From contig OY282376.1 in assembly GCA_958295845.1 (NCBI GenBank), forward strand, positions 819,022 through 883,021: a DNA stretch of 64,000 bases, read 5' to 3'. Each line of letters begins with the position of its first letter. Positions within the stretch are counted from its first letter, which is position 1. The stretch comes from Caldilineaceae bacterium. Lineage in GTDB: Bacteria > Chloroflexota > Anaerolineae > Caldilineales > Caldilineaceae. The notes beneath the pieces were generated by a model, which was given only the letters and a program-made list of their open reading frames with translations, was not told the DNA's origin and made no database searches. Positions 36,405-45,669 of this stretch are shown piece by piece. Position numbers and translations under genes: made by a program.

Positions 36405-38429
36405 ATGAGGAGTCTTAAGATTCCAAAGACCGATGTGTCGCGACGTGACTTTATGCGCGTCTCGGCGATGGCGACAGCAGGCACCGTCCTCGTGGCCTGC
36501 GGCGCAGGTGGTGAACCAGCAGCAGAAGCGCCGATGGAAGAGGCGCCCGCCGATTCCGAGGCCGCCCCCGCGGCGTCCGACTCCATGTACAACGAAGCCC
36601 CCCGACTGGCCGAAATGGTCGCCAACGGCGAACTGCCGCCCGTCGATGAACGGGTACCCGTCAACCCCCTCGTGCTCGAAGGCCTCGACGGCGTAGGCAA
36701 CTACGGCGGCCTCTGGCGCGCCGGCTTCCGCGGCCAGGCCGACCACTTCGCCGTCCGCCAGGTGATTATCCGCGGTATACTGTCGATTAACCAGGAACTC
36801 ACCGTCAATCCCATGATCGCCGAGTCCTGGTCCGTAAGCGACGATGCCACCGAATATACCTTCAACCTGCGCGAAGGCATGAAGTGGTCCGACGGCTCCC
36901 CCTTCACCAGCGCCGATTTCGTCTACTGGTTCGAAGATGAAATGAAGAACGAGACGCTGACCCCTGTATTCCCGGGCTGGCTCACCAGCCCTGTCCAGGG
37001 CGAAGACGTCCCGGTCGAACTGACCGCGCCCGACGACACCACTATCACCTTTACTTTCGCAGGCCCCAACGCCCTTTTCCATCTGGAAGGCGGCGTTGTT
37101 CTGGACTGCCCGCTGCGTTCGGCCGAGTATATGAAACAGTTCCATCCCGACCACACCGACGACCAGGCCGCCCTCGACCAGATGATTGCCGACGCCGGCC
37201 TCGACAACTGGACGGAACTCTATACCGACAAACGCAGCGCACGCCTTTCCAACCCGGAAAGCCCGTTGCTCTGGCCCTGGCTCCAGGTAAGCGAATTCAC
37301 CGAGGAAATCGTCACCTGCACACGGAACCCCTACTTCTGGGCCGTCGACACCGCTGGCAACCAGCTTCCCTATATCGACGACCTCTCCTACCGCCTCTTT
37401 AACGACGCCGACGTCCACGCACTGCGCCTCGTCAACGGCGAAATCGACTGCCAGTCCCGTCACATCCGCAACACCGACCTCACCGTGCTCAAGGAGAATG
37501 AGGATAGCGGCGATTACCAGATCCAGTTCTGGCGATGGACCGCCGTCTACGGTGTCCATTTCAATATGACCACCAACGACGACCGCCGCCGCGAACTCTT
37601 CCAGGAACGCGACTTCCGCATCGCCGTCTCCCTCGGCTTCGACCGCGACGAGGTCCGGGAGCTGATCTACGACGGCTTCGGCACCAATATGCAGTACGGC
37701 CCACCCGCCGAGTCGCCCGTGCACCACGCAAAGCTCAGCAACGCCTACCTCGACTACGACCCCGACGCCGCCAATGCTCTGCTCGACGGGCTTGGCTACA
37801 CCGAAAAGGACGACGACGGCTACCGCCTCTGGAAAGATGGCAGCGGCGAGCGCATCAGCTGGACCATGTTGGGCGGCGCAGAGCTCACTGACCTCACCCA
37901 GACCTTTATCGACTACCTGGCTGATCTCGGCCTCGAGGTGAACTACCGCGGTGTTGACCGCTCGCTCAGCATCGAGCTCCACCAGTCCAACGACGTCGAA
38001 TGTACTACGTCCTTCATGGACCGTAACCTTGTGCCACTCGCTGATCCCCAAGTCTGGGTCAAGCACCGCAACATCAACGACCGGCCCTGGTGCAACGCCT
38101 GGACCGCCTGGAAGCTCGATCCAACCAATCCCATCGCCCAGGAGCCGCCTGCCGGCCACTGGATCTGGACTATCTGGGACCTGTGGGATCAGATCCGCGC
38201 CACGCCCGGCGAGGATGCGCAAGCCGAACTCTTCAAGCAGATTCTCGAAATCTGGTCCGAAGAGCTGCCCTCCGTCGGCTTTTTCGGCGAGCTGCCCCGC
38301 CTGGTCATGGTCAAGAACGGCTTCAAGGGCATCCATGCCGGCAACCCGTGGGACTGCTGCCGCGGCGTCTACGAGCACATCATCGACAATGCCACCTGGT
38401 ATTGGGATGACCCGTCAATGCATATGTAA
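36405..38429 (+). CDS. Family 5 extracellular solute-binding lipoprotein, locus C copy 2
   Basis: A protein of 674 residues, the same length as copy 1. Tat signal SRRDFMRVS at 12-20, lipobox Cys32. An AAGGAGA site lies before the start. N-terminal domain segments are nearly identical to copy 1 (NYGGLWRAGFRGQADHF; NLREGMKWSDG), and both end with FKGIHAG-x-PWDCCRGVYEHI. Differences concentrate in the middle (~380-560), where family 5 proteins contact ligand, so the copies may differ in specificity. The PWDCC double cysteine near the C-terminus is shared by both copies but absent from loci A and B. Confidence 0.94.
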   Translation: MRSLKIPKTDVSRRDFMRVSAMATAGTVLVACGAGGEPAAEAPMEEAPADSEAAPAASDSMYNEAPRLAEMVANGELPPVDERVPVNPLVLEGLDGVGNYGGLWRAGFRGQADHFAVRQVIIRGILSINQELTVNPMIAESWSVSDDATEYTFNLREGMKWSDGSPFTSADFVYWFEDEMKNETLTPVFPGWLTSPVQGEDVPVELTAPDDTTITFTFAGPNALFHLEGGVVLDCPLRSAEYMKQFHPDHTDDQAALDQMIADAGLDNWTELYTDKRSARLSNPESPLLWPWLQVSEFTEEIVTCTRNPYFWAVDTAGNQLPYIDDLSYRLFNDADVHALRLVNGEIDCQSRHIRNTDLTVLKENEDSGDYQIQFWRWTAVYGVHFNMTTNDDRRRELFQERDFRIAVSLGFDRDEVRELIYDGFGTNMQYGPPAESPVHHAKLSNAYLDYDPDAANALLDGLGYTEKDDDGYRLWKDGSGERISWTMLGGAELTDLTQTFIDYLADLGLEVNYRGVDRSLSIELHQSNDVECTTSFMDRNLVPLADPQVWVKHRNINDRPWCNAWTAWKLDPTNPIAQEPPAGHWIWTIWDLWDQIRATPGEDAQAELFKQILEIWSEELPSVGFFGELPRLVMVKNGFKGIHAGNPWDCCRGVYEHIIDNATWYWDDPSMHM

Positions 38430-38450
38430 AGCAAAGATGTGAAGAAACAA

Positions 38451-38484
38451 GAGTGAGGAAGGACGGCTTTCTCCTTCCTCACTC
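38451..38484 (+). promoter_or_regulatory. Intercistronic hairpin between binding protein and DppB (locus C)
   Basis: A 13-bp perfect stem (38451-38463 with 38472-38484), eight-base loop. The purine-rich arm GAGTGAGGAAGGA resembles the arm of the locus A hairpin (AGAGGAGTGAGAGGA). Confidence 0.75.
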
Positions 38485-38511
38485 CTCTTTACTCACTCCT
38501 CGAGGTTTTTC

Positions 38512-39507
38512 ATGTTCTCATACATCCTGGGCCGGTTCGCCGTGATGATTCCGACCCTCTTCGTGATCTCGATTGTCACCTTCATCATCATCCAGCTCCC
38601 GCCGGGCGACTATCTGACAACCTACGCCGCACAACTGCGCGAACAAGGCGACGAGGTCGACGAGGTCCTGATGGCCAGGTTGGAGCGGCGTTACGGCCTC
38701 GGCCAGCCCCAACACATCCAGTACCTTAAATGGATTTCGGGCATCCTCCTGCGCGGCGACTGGGGCGAGTCGATGTTGTTCCAGAAACCGGTCGAGGATC
38801 TGATATGGAACCGGCTCGGCCTTACTTTCATTCTCTCATTTACTACCCTGCTGTTCGGCTGGCTCGTGTCGATCCCATTAGGGGTCTATTCGGCGACCCA
38901 TCAATACTCGGTGATCGACTATATCGTCACCGCGCTTAACTTCATAGGCAAAGGTTTGCCGGAGTTCATGCTCGCCCTCGTGATCATGTGGCTGGTGACA
39001 AGCTATTCGGACATGAGCGTCGGCGGACTGTTCAGCCCTGAATATATGGACGCGCCCTGGACTTTAGCCCGGCTTTGGGACCTATTGGCCCATGTCTGGA
39101 TCCCGATCGTGATCCTGGCGGTGGGCAGTACCGCCAACGGCATTCGCATCACCCGTGCCAATCTGCTCGACGAACTCAACAAGCCCTATGTCGAGACCGC
39201 ACGTGCAAAAGGTGTCAAAGAGACGAGGCTGATCTGGAAGTACCCGACGCGCGTCGCTTTGAACCCCTTCTTCAGCACAGTAGGATGGTCGCTGGCCGAC
39301 CTGATTTCGGGCACAACCATCGTGGCCATCGTGCTGAGTCTGCAGACGACCGGCCCGATGCTATTCACAGCGCTGATTAACCAGGATATGTTCTTGGCCG
39401 GCAGCTTCATTATGATGCTTAGCGTGCTGACAGTTATCGGCACGTTGCTTTCCGACCTGCTGCTGGCATGGGTTGATCCCCGTATCCGCCTGGAAGAGAC
39501 GGGATAG
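38512..39507 (+). CDS. Peptide-type ABC importer permease (DppB/OppB family), locus C
   Basis: A protein of 331 residues, six helices, QLPPGDYLTTYAAQLREQGDE after helix 1 and EAA loop ELNKPYVETARAKGVKE, identical in that loop to the locus A DppB. A GAGG site lies before the ATG. It is closer to the locus A permease than to that of locus B, supporting a shared origin of A and C. Confidence 0.94.
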   Translation: MFSYILGRFAVMIPTLFVISIVTFIIIQLPPGDYLTTYAAQLREQGDEVDEVLMARLERRYGLGQPQHIQYLKWISGILLRGDWGESMLFQKPVEDLIWNRLGLTFILSFTTLLFGWLVSIPLGVYSATHQYSVIDYIVTALNFIGKGLPEFMLALVIMWLVTSYSDMSVGGLFSPEYMDAPWTLARLWDLLAHVWIPIVILAVGSTANGIRITRANLLDELNKPYVETARAKGVKETRLIWKYPTRVALNPFFSTVGWSLADLISGTTIVAIVLSLQTTGPMLFTALINQDMFLAGSFIMMLSVLTVIGTLLSDLLLAWVDPRIRLEETG

Positions 39508-39602
39508 TAATTCCTCTGACTGCCGCTTCCCTCATGGAGCGCAAGTGTCGAATACAGGAACTCTCTGCAATCTGAGCGATAAAACATGGACCGGGACAGA
39601 CG

Positions 39603-40781
39603 ATGACGACTGAGGAACAACGACCAACGACCTTTGAAGACGAACCGGAAGAAGAGCGTTACTTGGAGACACGGACAGACGAGGCCAATATCGCTGTCGC
39701 CTCCTTTTGGCAGCTGATCTGGTGGCGTTATCGCCGCCATCGCGTCGCCGTATTCAGCACTTTTGTCGTAATCATCTTCTATCTGATCGCCGCCTTCAGT
39801 GAGTTCGTGGCCCCCTACGACCCGGAGGCCAAATTCGTCAAATATAAGTTGCACCCGCCCACGCCAATTCATATCGTCGATGCCGAGGGCAACTTGCGCA
39901 TGCCCTTCATCTACCAGACGGTTAGGGAGCGCGACCCGGAGACCTTCCGCAATAACTACCATGAGGATACAGCCATCATCCATCCCATCCGCTTCCTCCC
40001 CAAGGGTGAAGAGTATAAGTTATGGGGTGAAGTTGTAGTCACAACGAAGTTATTCGGACTCGACGTGCCCCACGAAGAGCAGGGCTTCTTCCTGCTGGGC
40101 ACCGACCGGCTTGGCCGTGATATGTTCTCCCGCGTCTCCTACGGCGCCCGTCTCTCCCTCTCCATCGGCCTCATCGGCGTTGTCATCAGCCTGGTCCTCG
40201 GCATTCTCCTCGGTGGCCTGTCAGGCTACTACGGCGGCACGATCGACAATATCATCCAGCGCATCATCGAATTTTTGCGTTCTATTCCCTCCATTCCGCT
40301 CTGGATGGGCCTCAGCGCTGCCCTGCCGCCCGGCTGGCCGATCCTCTATGTCTATTTCAGCATCACCGTCATTCTTTCCTTTATCGGTTGGACCGGCATG
40401 GCCCGCGTCGTGCGCGGCAAATTCCTGCAGCTGCGCGAGGAAGAATTCGTCATGGCCGCGCGCTTCTCCGGCAGCGGCGAACTGCGCATCATCCTGCGTC
40501 ATATGCTTCCCTCTTTCCTCAGCCACATCATCGCCACCATGACCCTGGCGATCCCGACTATGATTCTCAGCGAAACCGCACTCAGCTTTCTCGGTCTCGG
40601 CCTGCGGCCGCCCGCCATCAGCTGGGGCGTCCTCTTGCAGGAGGCGCAGAACATCAGCGCCGTCGCCATCGCTCCCTGGACGATGGTTGCGCCCGCCATC
40701 ATGGTGGTGATTTCGGTGACTGCATTCAACTTCATGGGCGACGGCATGCGCGACGCCGCCGACCCCTACGCCACCCTGTAA
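39603..40781 (+). CDS. Peptide-type ABC importer permease (DppC/OppC family) with extracytoplasmic insertion, locus C
   Basis: A protein of 392 residues. The first helix (~50-70) is followed by a soluble insertion (~75-163) that includes EGNLRMPFIYQTVRERDPET and HPIRFLPKGEEYKLWG; the locus D DppC has nearly the same sequence there. The standard LLGTDRLGRDMFSRVSYGAR, EAA loop REEEFVMAARFSGSGE and NFMGDGMRDAADP follow. No ATPase genes follow; the next genes are cupins and an oxidoreductase. Confidence 0.93.
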   Translation: MTTEEQRPTTFEDEPEEERYLETRTDEANIAVASFWQLIWWRYRRHRVAVFSTFVVIIFYLIAAFSEFVAPYDPEAKFVKYKLHPPTPIHIVDAEGNLRMPFIYQTVRERDPETFRNNYHEDTAIIHPIRFLPKGEEYKLWGEVVVTTKLFGLDVPHEEQGFFLLGTDRLGRDMFSRVSYGARLSLSIGLIGVVISLVLGILLGGLSGYYGGTIDNIIQRIIEFLRSIPSIPLWMGLSAALPPGWPILYVYFSITVILSFIGWTGMARVVRGKFLQLREEEFVMAARFSGSGELRIILRHMLPSFLSHIIATMTLAIPTMILSETALSFLGLGLRPPAISWGVLLQEAQNISAVAIAPWTMVAPAIMVVISVTAFNFMGDGMRDAADPYATL

Positions 40782-40829
40782 CTGGAGTTTCTGGCTCTTA
40801 GCTTTACCTGGCCGTCCGCGGCTGTTTCT

Positions 40830-40858
40830 GAAAACTAAAAACTGACTACTGAAAACCT
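40830..40858 (+). repeat. A-rich heptamer array (AAAACTA/AAAACTG)
   Basis: TGAAAACTAAAAACTGACTACTGAAAACC: three to four seven-base units of the A-rich variant also seen at 10082 and 55576, between DppC and the cupin gene. Confidence 0.65.
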
Positions 40859-40876
40859 GAAGAAGGGCCCGCGACC

Positions 40877-41170
40877 ATGATCATCAACGGCAGCGCCATT
40901 CCCGAAGTCAATCTCCGCAAAGGCTACGAGATTCGCGATGCCCAAGACCAGATCGACCACTTCGCCGAGCGCATCACCACCCCCGCCAATCCCTTCGAAC
41001 CGGAAAAACATGGCGAACAGCGCTTCTGGTACATCCTGGAAGGTGAAGCCACCGTCACCATCGACGGCCAATGCACGACCGTCGGGCCCACCGACCTGAT
41101 CCTTCTCGCCCCCTGGACCGACCACAGCCTGCGCGCCGACAATTGGGTTCGCTGGATCTGCTTCGGATAA
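40877..41170 (+). CDS. Small cupin-domain protein
   Basis: A protein of 97 residues. One cupin barrel with metal ligands H45 (in EKHGEQRFWYILEGEA) and H83 (PWTDHSLRA); the usual glycine turns are present. Such proteins bind sugars, small acids or metal and often accompany carbohydrate catabolic genes. An AGAAGGG site lies ten bases before the ATG. It is followed by a Gfo/Idh/MocA gene and a second cupin, suggesting a small sugar- or polyol-processing set behind importer locus C. Confidence 0.85.
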   Translation: MIINGSAIPEVNLRKGYEIRDAQDQIDHFAERITTPANPFEPEKHGEQRFWYILEGEATVTIDGQCTTVGPTDLILLAPWTDHSLRADNWVRWICFG

Positions 41171-41222
41171 CCTCGCCTACCCAGAAAAAGCAATCCCTGC
41201 ACCGACAAAGGACAAGCAAACG

Positions 41223-42425
41223 ATGCCACGCAAATTGAAGTTGGCCCTGATCGGTCTGGGCCGTCGCGGCCGCAGTTCTCACCTGCCAATCTATCCAAGA
41301 TTGAAGGACGTCTTTGAATTCGTCGCCGTCTGCGACAAGGAGGAGGAGGTCCTGCGCGAAGTCGCCGAAGAGTACGGTGTCAACGCCTATACCAGCGTGC
41401 GTGATCTCGTGGCGGGCGAAGAGCTGGATGTCGTCGACGTGGTCGTCCCCGGCGATGCCCACCACCCCATCTGCTGCTTTCTGGCCGACGCCGGCATCAA
41501 CATCATCGTCGAAACCCCTGTCTCCGTCACCCGCCCCATGACCGACATGATGATCGAGGCCGCCGAGCGCAATAACGTCAAGCTGGAGGTCGCCGAAAAC
41601 TACCACCGCGTACCCATGGCCCGCTTCCAGGCCAAGGTGATCGATTCCGGCATCATCGGCGAGGTGGGACGCATCTACCGCATCTTTCACGAAGGCGGCT
41701 ATCACGGCATGAGCATGCTGCGCCTTCTCGCCGGCAGCCCGCCCAAGTCGATCCTCGGTGTCACCCACGTCACCGACGTCGTGCCCATCATCGACCGCAT
41801 GAAACGCCATCATTCCCAGGAAAACTGCTCAACCAGCTTCCTCGAGTTCGAGAATGGCGCCGCCGCCACCATGATCTACTCTAATGTCATTCACGCCCGC
41901 TCATTGGGCCGCAAAAATATCGGCATTGCCCAGATCGACGGCACTCGCGGCGCAATCGTCGAAAACACCGTCTATTTCACCGACCCCGAAACCTACCAGG
42001 ACGGTGCCATCGCCGCCGCCTACGAACCGCAACGCTCATTCATCGAAGTCGAAGGCCGCCAGGTCCTTGAAAGTATCAGCCTCGAACTGCCCGATCAGGA
42101 GATCGTCTGGGAAAACCCTTACGCCCATCTCGGCGTCGGCGAAAACAACGGCCGCGGTGTCGACATGGCGGACCAGCTCATGAGCATCGCCAACGCCGTA
42201 CTCCACGACATCGAGCCGACCTACGGCGTTCAAGAGGCGCGCCTGGATCAGGAAATGTCGCTGGCCGCCTCCGAATCTGCGCTCATGGACAAACAGCCGC
42301 TGGCATTCCCGCTGCGCACGCCCTCAGAAGCCGAGGAGCGGATTCAGGAGCGCTTCAAAGAAACCTACGGCTACGACTACACCGACACCGAACCCCTGCT
42401 TGATGTCTTCTACCCCCGCCGTTAG
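41223..42425 (+). CDS. Gfo/Idh/MocA-family oxidoreductase with ETP in place of EKP
   Basis: A protein of 400 residues. N-terminal Rossmann fold with GLGRRG at 11-16, acidic residue after beta 2 (CDKEE), then ETP at 97-99, where most family members have E-K-P with a catalytic lysine. The C-terminal domain contains ENYHRVPMARFQAKVI and ESGIIGEVGRI-type segments. Family members oxidise or reduce sugars and inositols with NAD(P). Loss of the lysine suggests altered catalysis or a non-redox role. AAAGGA lies 12 bases before the start. Confidence 0.88.
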   Translation: MPRKLKLALIGLGRRGRSSHLPIYPRLKDVFEFVAVCDKEEEVLREVAEEYGVNAYTSVRDLVAGEELDVVDVVVPGDAHHPICCFLADAGINIIVETPVSVTRPMTDMMIEAAERNNVKLEVAENYHRVPMARFQAKVIDSGIIGEVGRIYRIFHEGGYHGMSMLRLLAGSPPKSILGVTHVTDVVPIIDRMKRHHSQENCSTSFLEFENGAAATMIYSNVIHARSLGRKNIGIAQIDGTRGAIVENTVYFTDPETYQDGAIAAAYEPQRSFIEVEGRQVLESISLELPDQEIVWENPYAHLGVGENNGRGVDMADQLMSIANAVLHDIEPTYGVQEARLDQEMSLAASESALMDKQPLAFPLRTPSEAEERIQERFKETYGYDYTDTEPLLDVFYPRR

Positions 42426-42478
42426 GCACCATCGAGCAGCCGCTGTTAGCAACCGTCTTCGTGGAAAGGAAGCAAGCT

Positions 42479-42787
42479 ATGCAGTTCTTGGATATGGAAA
42501 AAAAGGGGATATCCCGCTACCTTCTCGACGCCGACGTAGAGGGCGAACCATTGCGAGTCCACATTTCGGAGGTCGAAGCCGGCCAGCGCTCCCATCCCCC
42601 CCACAAACACGGGGGCTTCGAGGCCTTCTATATGATTGAAGGGGAGGGCACGCTGGAGATCGACGGCGAAAGCCATCCACTGCGCGCCAATGAAGCCATC
42701 GTTTTCGACCCACACAAGCTGCATGGCCTGATCAACACCAGCCAGGCGCCCATGCGCTACATGGTCATCATCCGCCCCGAAGAATAA
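42479..42787 (+). CDS. Cupin-domain protein
   Basis: A protein of 102 residues from the ATG at 42479, with a GGAAAGGA site upstream; a GTG six codons earlier is unlikely. The cupin motif 1 ligands are H42, H44 and E48 (PPHKHGGFEAFYMIEGEG) and motif 2 has H82 (DPHKLHGLIN): a complete metal site. Last gene of the locus C transcript; the next gene is convergent. Confidence 0.87.
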   Translation: MQFLDMEKKGISRYLLDADVEGEPLRVHISEVEAGQRSHPPHKHGGFEAFYMIEGEGTLEIDGESHPLRANEAIVFDPHKLHGLINTSQAPMRYMVIIRPEE

Positions 42788-42840
42788 GACGCCTGATTAG
42801 TGCTCAATAGGCGAGGCGATTGCGCGCCGGCTCAACGATC

Positions 42841-45558
42841 TTACGAAAAATCGAGCTGCATCAGCAGATCCATGAACTGGATGCTCATCTTCTCCGAGCC
42901 CAGTTCCGTGCTGGAGTACGGATTGTCGAAGTGGAGGAAGCCGCTGAGCGGCTGCTCACTTTCGTTTACCAGCAGCGGTCCCTCCCAGCCAAAATCGACG
43001 CTCTCGCCCCGCAGGCTGGTCATGTGTACGCTGTCCTCGCCGAACGTGATGTCAAGGGCCGTCACCTTCTCCACAAATTCGGCAAAGGTTCCGTCCTGTT
43101 CCGCCCGTCCCATCTGCACAATCCAACTGTTGTTCCGCCCATAGGACCGTAACTCCCGAAACGCGCTCTTGCCCGTTTCCGTGAGCGTCAGTCCCGCTGA
43201 TGCTGTTATCGCCAAATAACCTTCCCCGACGCGGGCGCACGCCCAGCCGTCCCGAATCTCGTGCTCGTCAAAGGCATAAATCGGGAAATAGGCGTGGGTA
43301 AAGCCCAGCCAGTCATCCTCCGGCAGCTGGTGAATCGCGACCAACAGGTCCTTCCACTGGGCCGCCCGCGGCAGCACGACGTTCCCGTGCCAGAAGTTGG
43401 GCCGGTGAGAGCCGTCCTCGCTGAGACACGGCGGGTGCGTAACAAAAACGACCGCCTCCGGCGAAAAAGTAGCCTGCCAGATATGCTGCTGGTAGCCGGA
43501 CTTTCCCGGCCGGTAATCCTGCGCCGAACACAACATATAGTCAGGCGTCTTATAGGTGACCTTGTTCACCTCCCATTCGCCCTCTTCCCGATCACACCAC
43601 GCCTCCAGCTGGCCCGCATGCCGCTCCCGGCTCCAGATCTCATCAGCCGGGTCGATCGCGATCGCCTCGATGACCGGCGGCAGCTGATAGTTGACCGCGC
43701 AAGCCAGGCTCACCGTCCCCCTGATACTCCGGTTGAAGATCCCCTTCCCCCACAGCAGCCGCGCGATGCCCGACGTAGGCTCCCGAAAAGCATCCTTGAT
43801 GTAGGGCGCATAGGTCCGCCCGTGGCTGGAACCGAACACCCCCTTGAAGGAGTTGACAGCCATCCCGAAGAACATCTTGTCCAACACAACCGCCGCCAGC
43901 TCGCGCACGTCGTCGTTCTCTGCCAGATCTACCAGATGGCTGAGAGCCAGCACGTCCTCCTCAAAGTAGGTATTGGAATCCCATTCCCGGAAACCCCCCG
44001 CGGCCCGCTTGCGCAGCCACGAGAGCGCCCGCTCCTCACCCTTGGCGCGGTGTTCACTGCCGGTCAGGCCGGCATTCGCGAAAAGCTCGTCTGGCAACAG
44101 CTGGCCGGCCAGAATCTCGCAAGCATGGAAAAGGATCTGATGGTTCTCAGACCAGAAGCACATCGCATCCGCGCCCGGCTGGTCCATCCAGTAACGGAAG
44201 TTCAGGAAACAGTTCTGCAGCGGCTCGACCAGCGCCTGCGGAAATCCCGGCTCTTCAATATAACGCCCCGCCATGCCCAGCAGGCCGACCAAATCAAAGT
44301 CGCTGCAATCGGCCCGCTCGTTTATCGACTCGATGCTGTCCAGGATCGTCTGCTCATTGAGATTGTCCCACATGCCCAGCTCCATCGCCGCGATCTCGGA
44401 AAAGATGCTTCCTTCCGCGCCCCGGCGCGCAGCACTGAGCAAGGCCTCCCGCCGCCGCTGCGGGTAGGTGCCGTAGCGCTCTGTGGAATACTCACTGTTT
44501 CCGACAACGTGAATGTCCAGCCTGCGTTCAACGCGCAGGTCGTTGACATAATAGTGCTCCGGATTGGGGAAGAGCATTATCTCGTAGTCGTCCTGCGGAA
44601 ACTGGAAAGCCGTTCCCAGGATTACCTCATCGCGTGATTCACCCTTCGTATGGTGTTCGCTGTAGATGCGCCCTCCCCTGCGCTGCAGCCGCAGCGCAAA
44701 GTCATCGGTCACCGGTTCGCCCCCCTCCCAGCGCACCGTCACCTTCGCATGGCGGCTGTACACATCCCGGTCCAGGTAGGCTTGGTCGAAAAGCGACTCC
44801 AGCGCTTCCCTCCGGCTCATTGGCCGAACCGAAGTCGGCAATTGCACACTGAATCTGTCTACTGCATTCCCGCTATCTTGTTCAGACGTGCCGCCCGTGT
44901 CCTCGACGTCTCTCAACTCCAGCGCCATGACATACGGGCACTCTCGCAACGCTACAGCCTCGAAACAGACACCAACCTCGTTGCGCCCCGCCTTCAATTT
45001 CGCCGGGAAAGCGACCGTTTTCGGTAGCTGGTGATGAAAATGATCCACCCGCTGGCACAGTTCCCCGTTGACCCAGATGTCCGCCGGGCCGTTTGTCGTG
45101 AGGGCTAAGGTCAGATCACACGGACCGGGAACGTCCAGCACACAGTAGGCCCACGCCTGCAGATAGTGGGGCGTATGCTGAAATGTCGACAGGTCAACGA
45201 AGTGGTCGTCCAGGCAGCGCACGACGCGCCATTTCGTCTCGTCGCGGTCAGAGTCAAACGAGTGCCTCTCCAACGCCCCCACAAAGATCTCCGGGGACGC
45301 GAGTATCGCGCCTTCCTGTCCGCTTTCGTCTTTTCCGGCCGCGGCTCTGATATCGGCGACGATCCGATTCCTGTAATCCGGACCTGGGTAACCGTCGCCA
45401 TCCTCTATCGGCGTTGCCACGGGCCCCGCCACCAGCCAGTCATGTACAAAGCCGGCCTCCAAAGCGGACGCCTGCCAGACCGGCGTCAAGGCAATCTGAC
45501 CCGCAGCCTCCGACTCTCTGGACTCCCCGGTCGACTGGTCTTCCAGCTCTGTGCTCAT
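42841..45558 (-). CDS. Large uncharacterised protein, beta-sandwich plus helical domain
   Basis: A protein of 905 residues with no signal peptide and no membrane helix. Residues ~125-225 look like a jelly-roll/PA14-like sugar-binding module (GPADIWVNGELCQRV, LKAGRNEVGVCFEAV). Residues ~360-640 are helical, with aromatic pairs typical of alpha/alpha toroids (CFWSENHQILFHACEI; LSWLRKRAAGGFREWDSNTYFEED). The last ~220 residues return to beta structure. I cannot assign a family; the layout resembles glycoside hydrolases or polysaccharide lyases with an alpha/alpha barrel, but I see no certain catalytic pair. It follows the locus D importer genes on the same strand. Confidence 0.7.
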   Translation of the reverse strand: MSTELEDQSTGESRESEAAGQIALTPVWQASALEAGFVHDWLVAGPVATPIEDGDGYPGPDYRNRIVADIRAAAGKDESGQEGAILASPEIFVGALERHSFDSDRDETKWRVVRCLDDHFVDLSTFQHTPHYLQAWAYCVLDVPGPCDLTLALTTNGPADIWVNGELCQRVDHFHHQLPKTVAFPAKLKAGRNEVGVCFEAVALRECPYVMALELRDVEDTGGTSEQDSGNAVDRFSVQLPTSVRPMSRREALESLFDQAYLDRDVYSRHAKVTVRWEGGEPVTDDFALRLQRRGGRIYSEHHTKGESRDEVILGTAFQFPQDDYEIMLFPNPEHYYVNDLRVERRLDIHVVGNSEYSTERYGTYPQRRREALLSAARRGAEGSIFSEIAAMELGMWDNLNEQTILDSIESINERADCSDFDLVGLLGMAGRYIEEPGFPQALVEPLQNCFLNFRYWMDQPGADAMCFWSENHQILFHACEILAGQLLPDELFANAGLTGSEHRAKGEERALSWLRKRAAGGFREWDSNTYFEEDVLALSHLVDLAENDDVRELAAVVLDKMFFGMAVNSFKGVFGSSHGRTYAPYIKDAFREPTSGIARLLWGKGIFNRSIRGTVSLACAVNYQLPPVIEAIAIDPADEIWSRERHAGQLEAWCDREEGEWEVNKVTYKTPDYMLCSAQDYRPGKSGYQQHIWQATFSPEAVVFVTHPPCLSEDGSHRPNFWHGNVVLPRAAQWKDLLVAIHQLPEDDWLGFTHAYFPIYAFDEHEIRDGWACARVGEGYLAITASAGLTLTETGKSAFRELRSYGRNNSWIVQMGRAEQDGTFAEFVEKVTALDITFGEDSVHMTSLRGESVDFGWEGPLLVNESEQPLSGFLHFDNPYSSTELGSEKMSIQFMDLLMQLDFS

Positions 45559-45612
45559 AGATCAATTACTCCGATTGTAGTCTTTTCTTGGTTTAGCTAA
45601 GCGCAATACAAA

Positions 45613-45633
45613 GAGGTCGCGCATCGCGACCTC
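45613..45633 (-). promoter_or_regulatory. Hairpin between OppD (locus D) and the 905-residue protein
   Basis: GAGGTCGCG-cat-CGCGACCTC, a perfect 9-bp stem with a three-base loop and no T-run. It lies between two co-directional genes, like the other importer hairpins. Confidence 0.6.
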
Positions 45634-45669
45634 AGATGAAGAATCCAGTCTGGTTACGGAATTGGCCCG

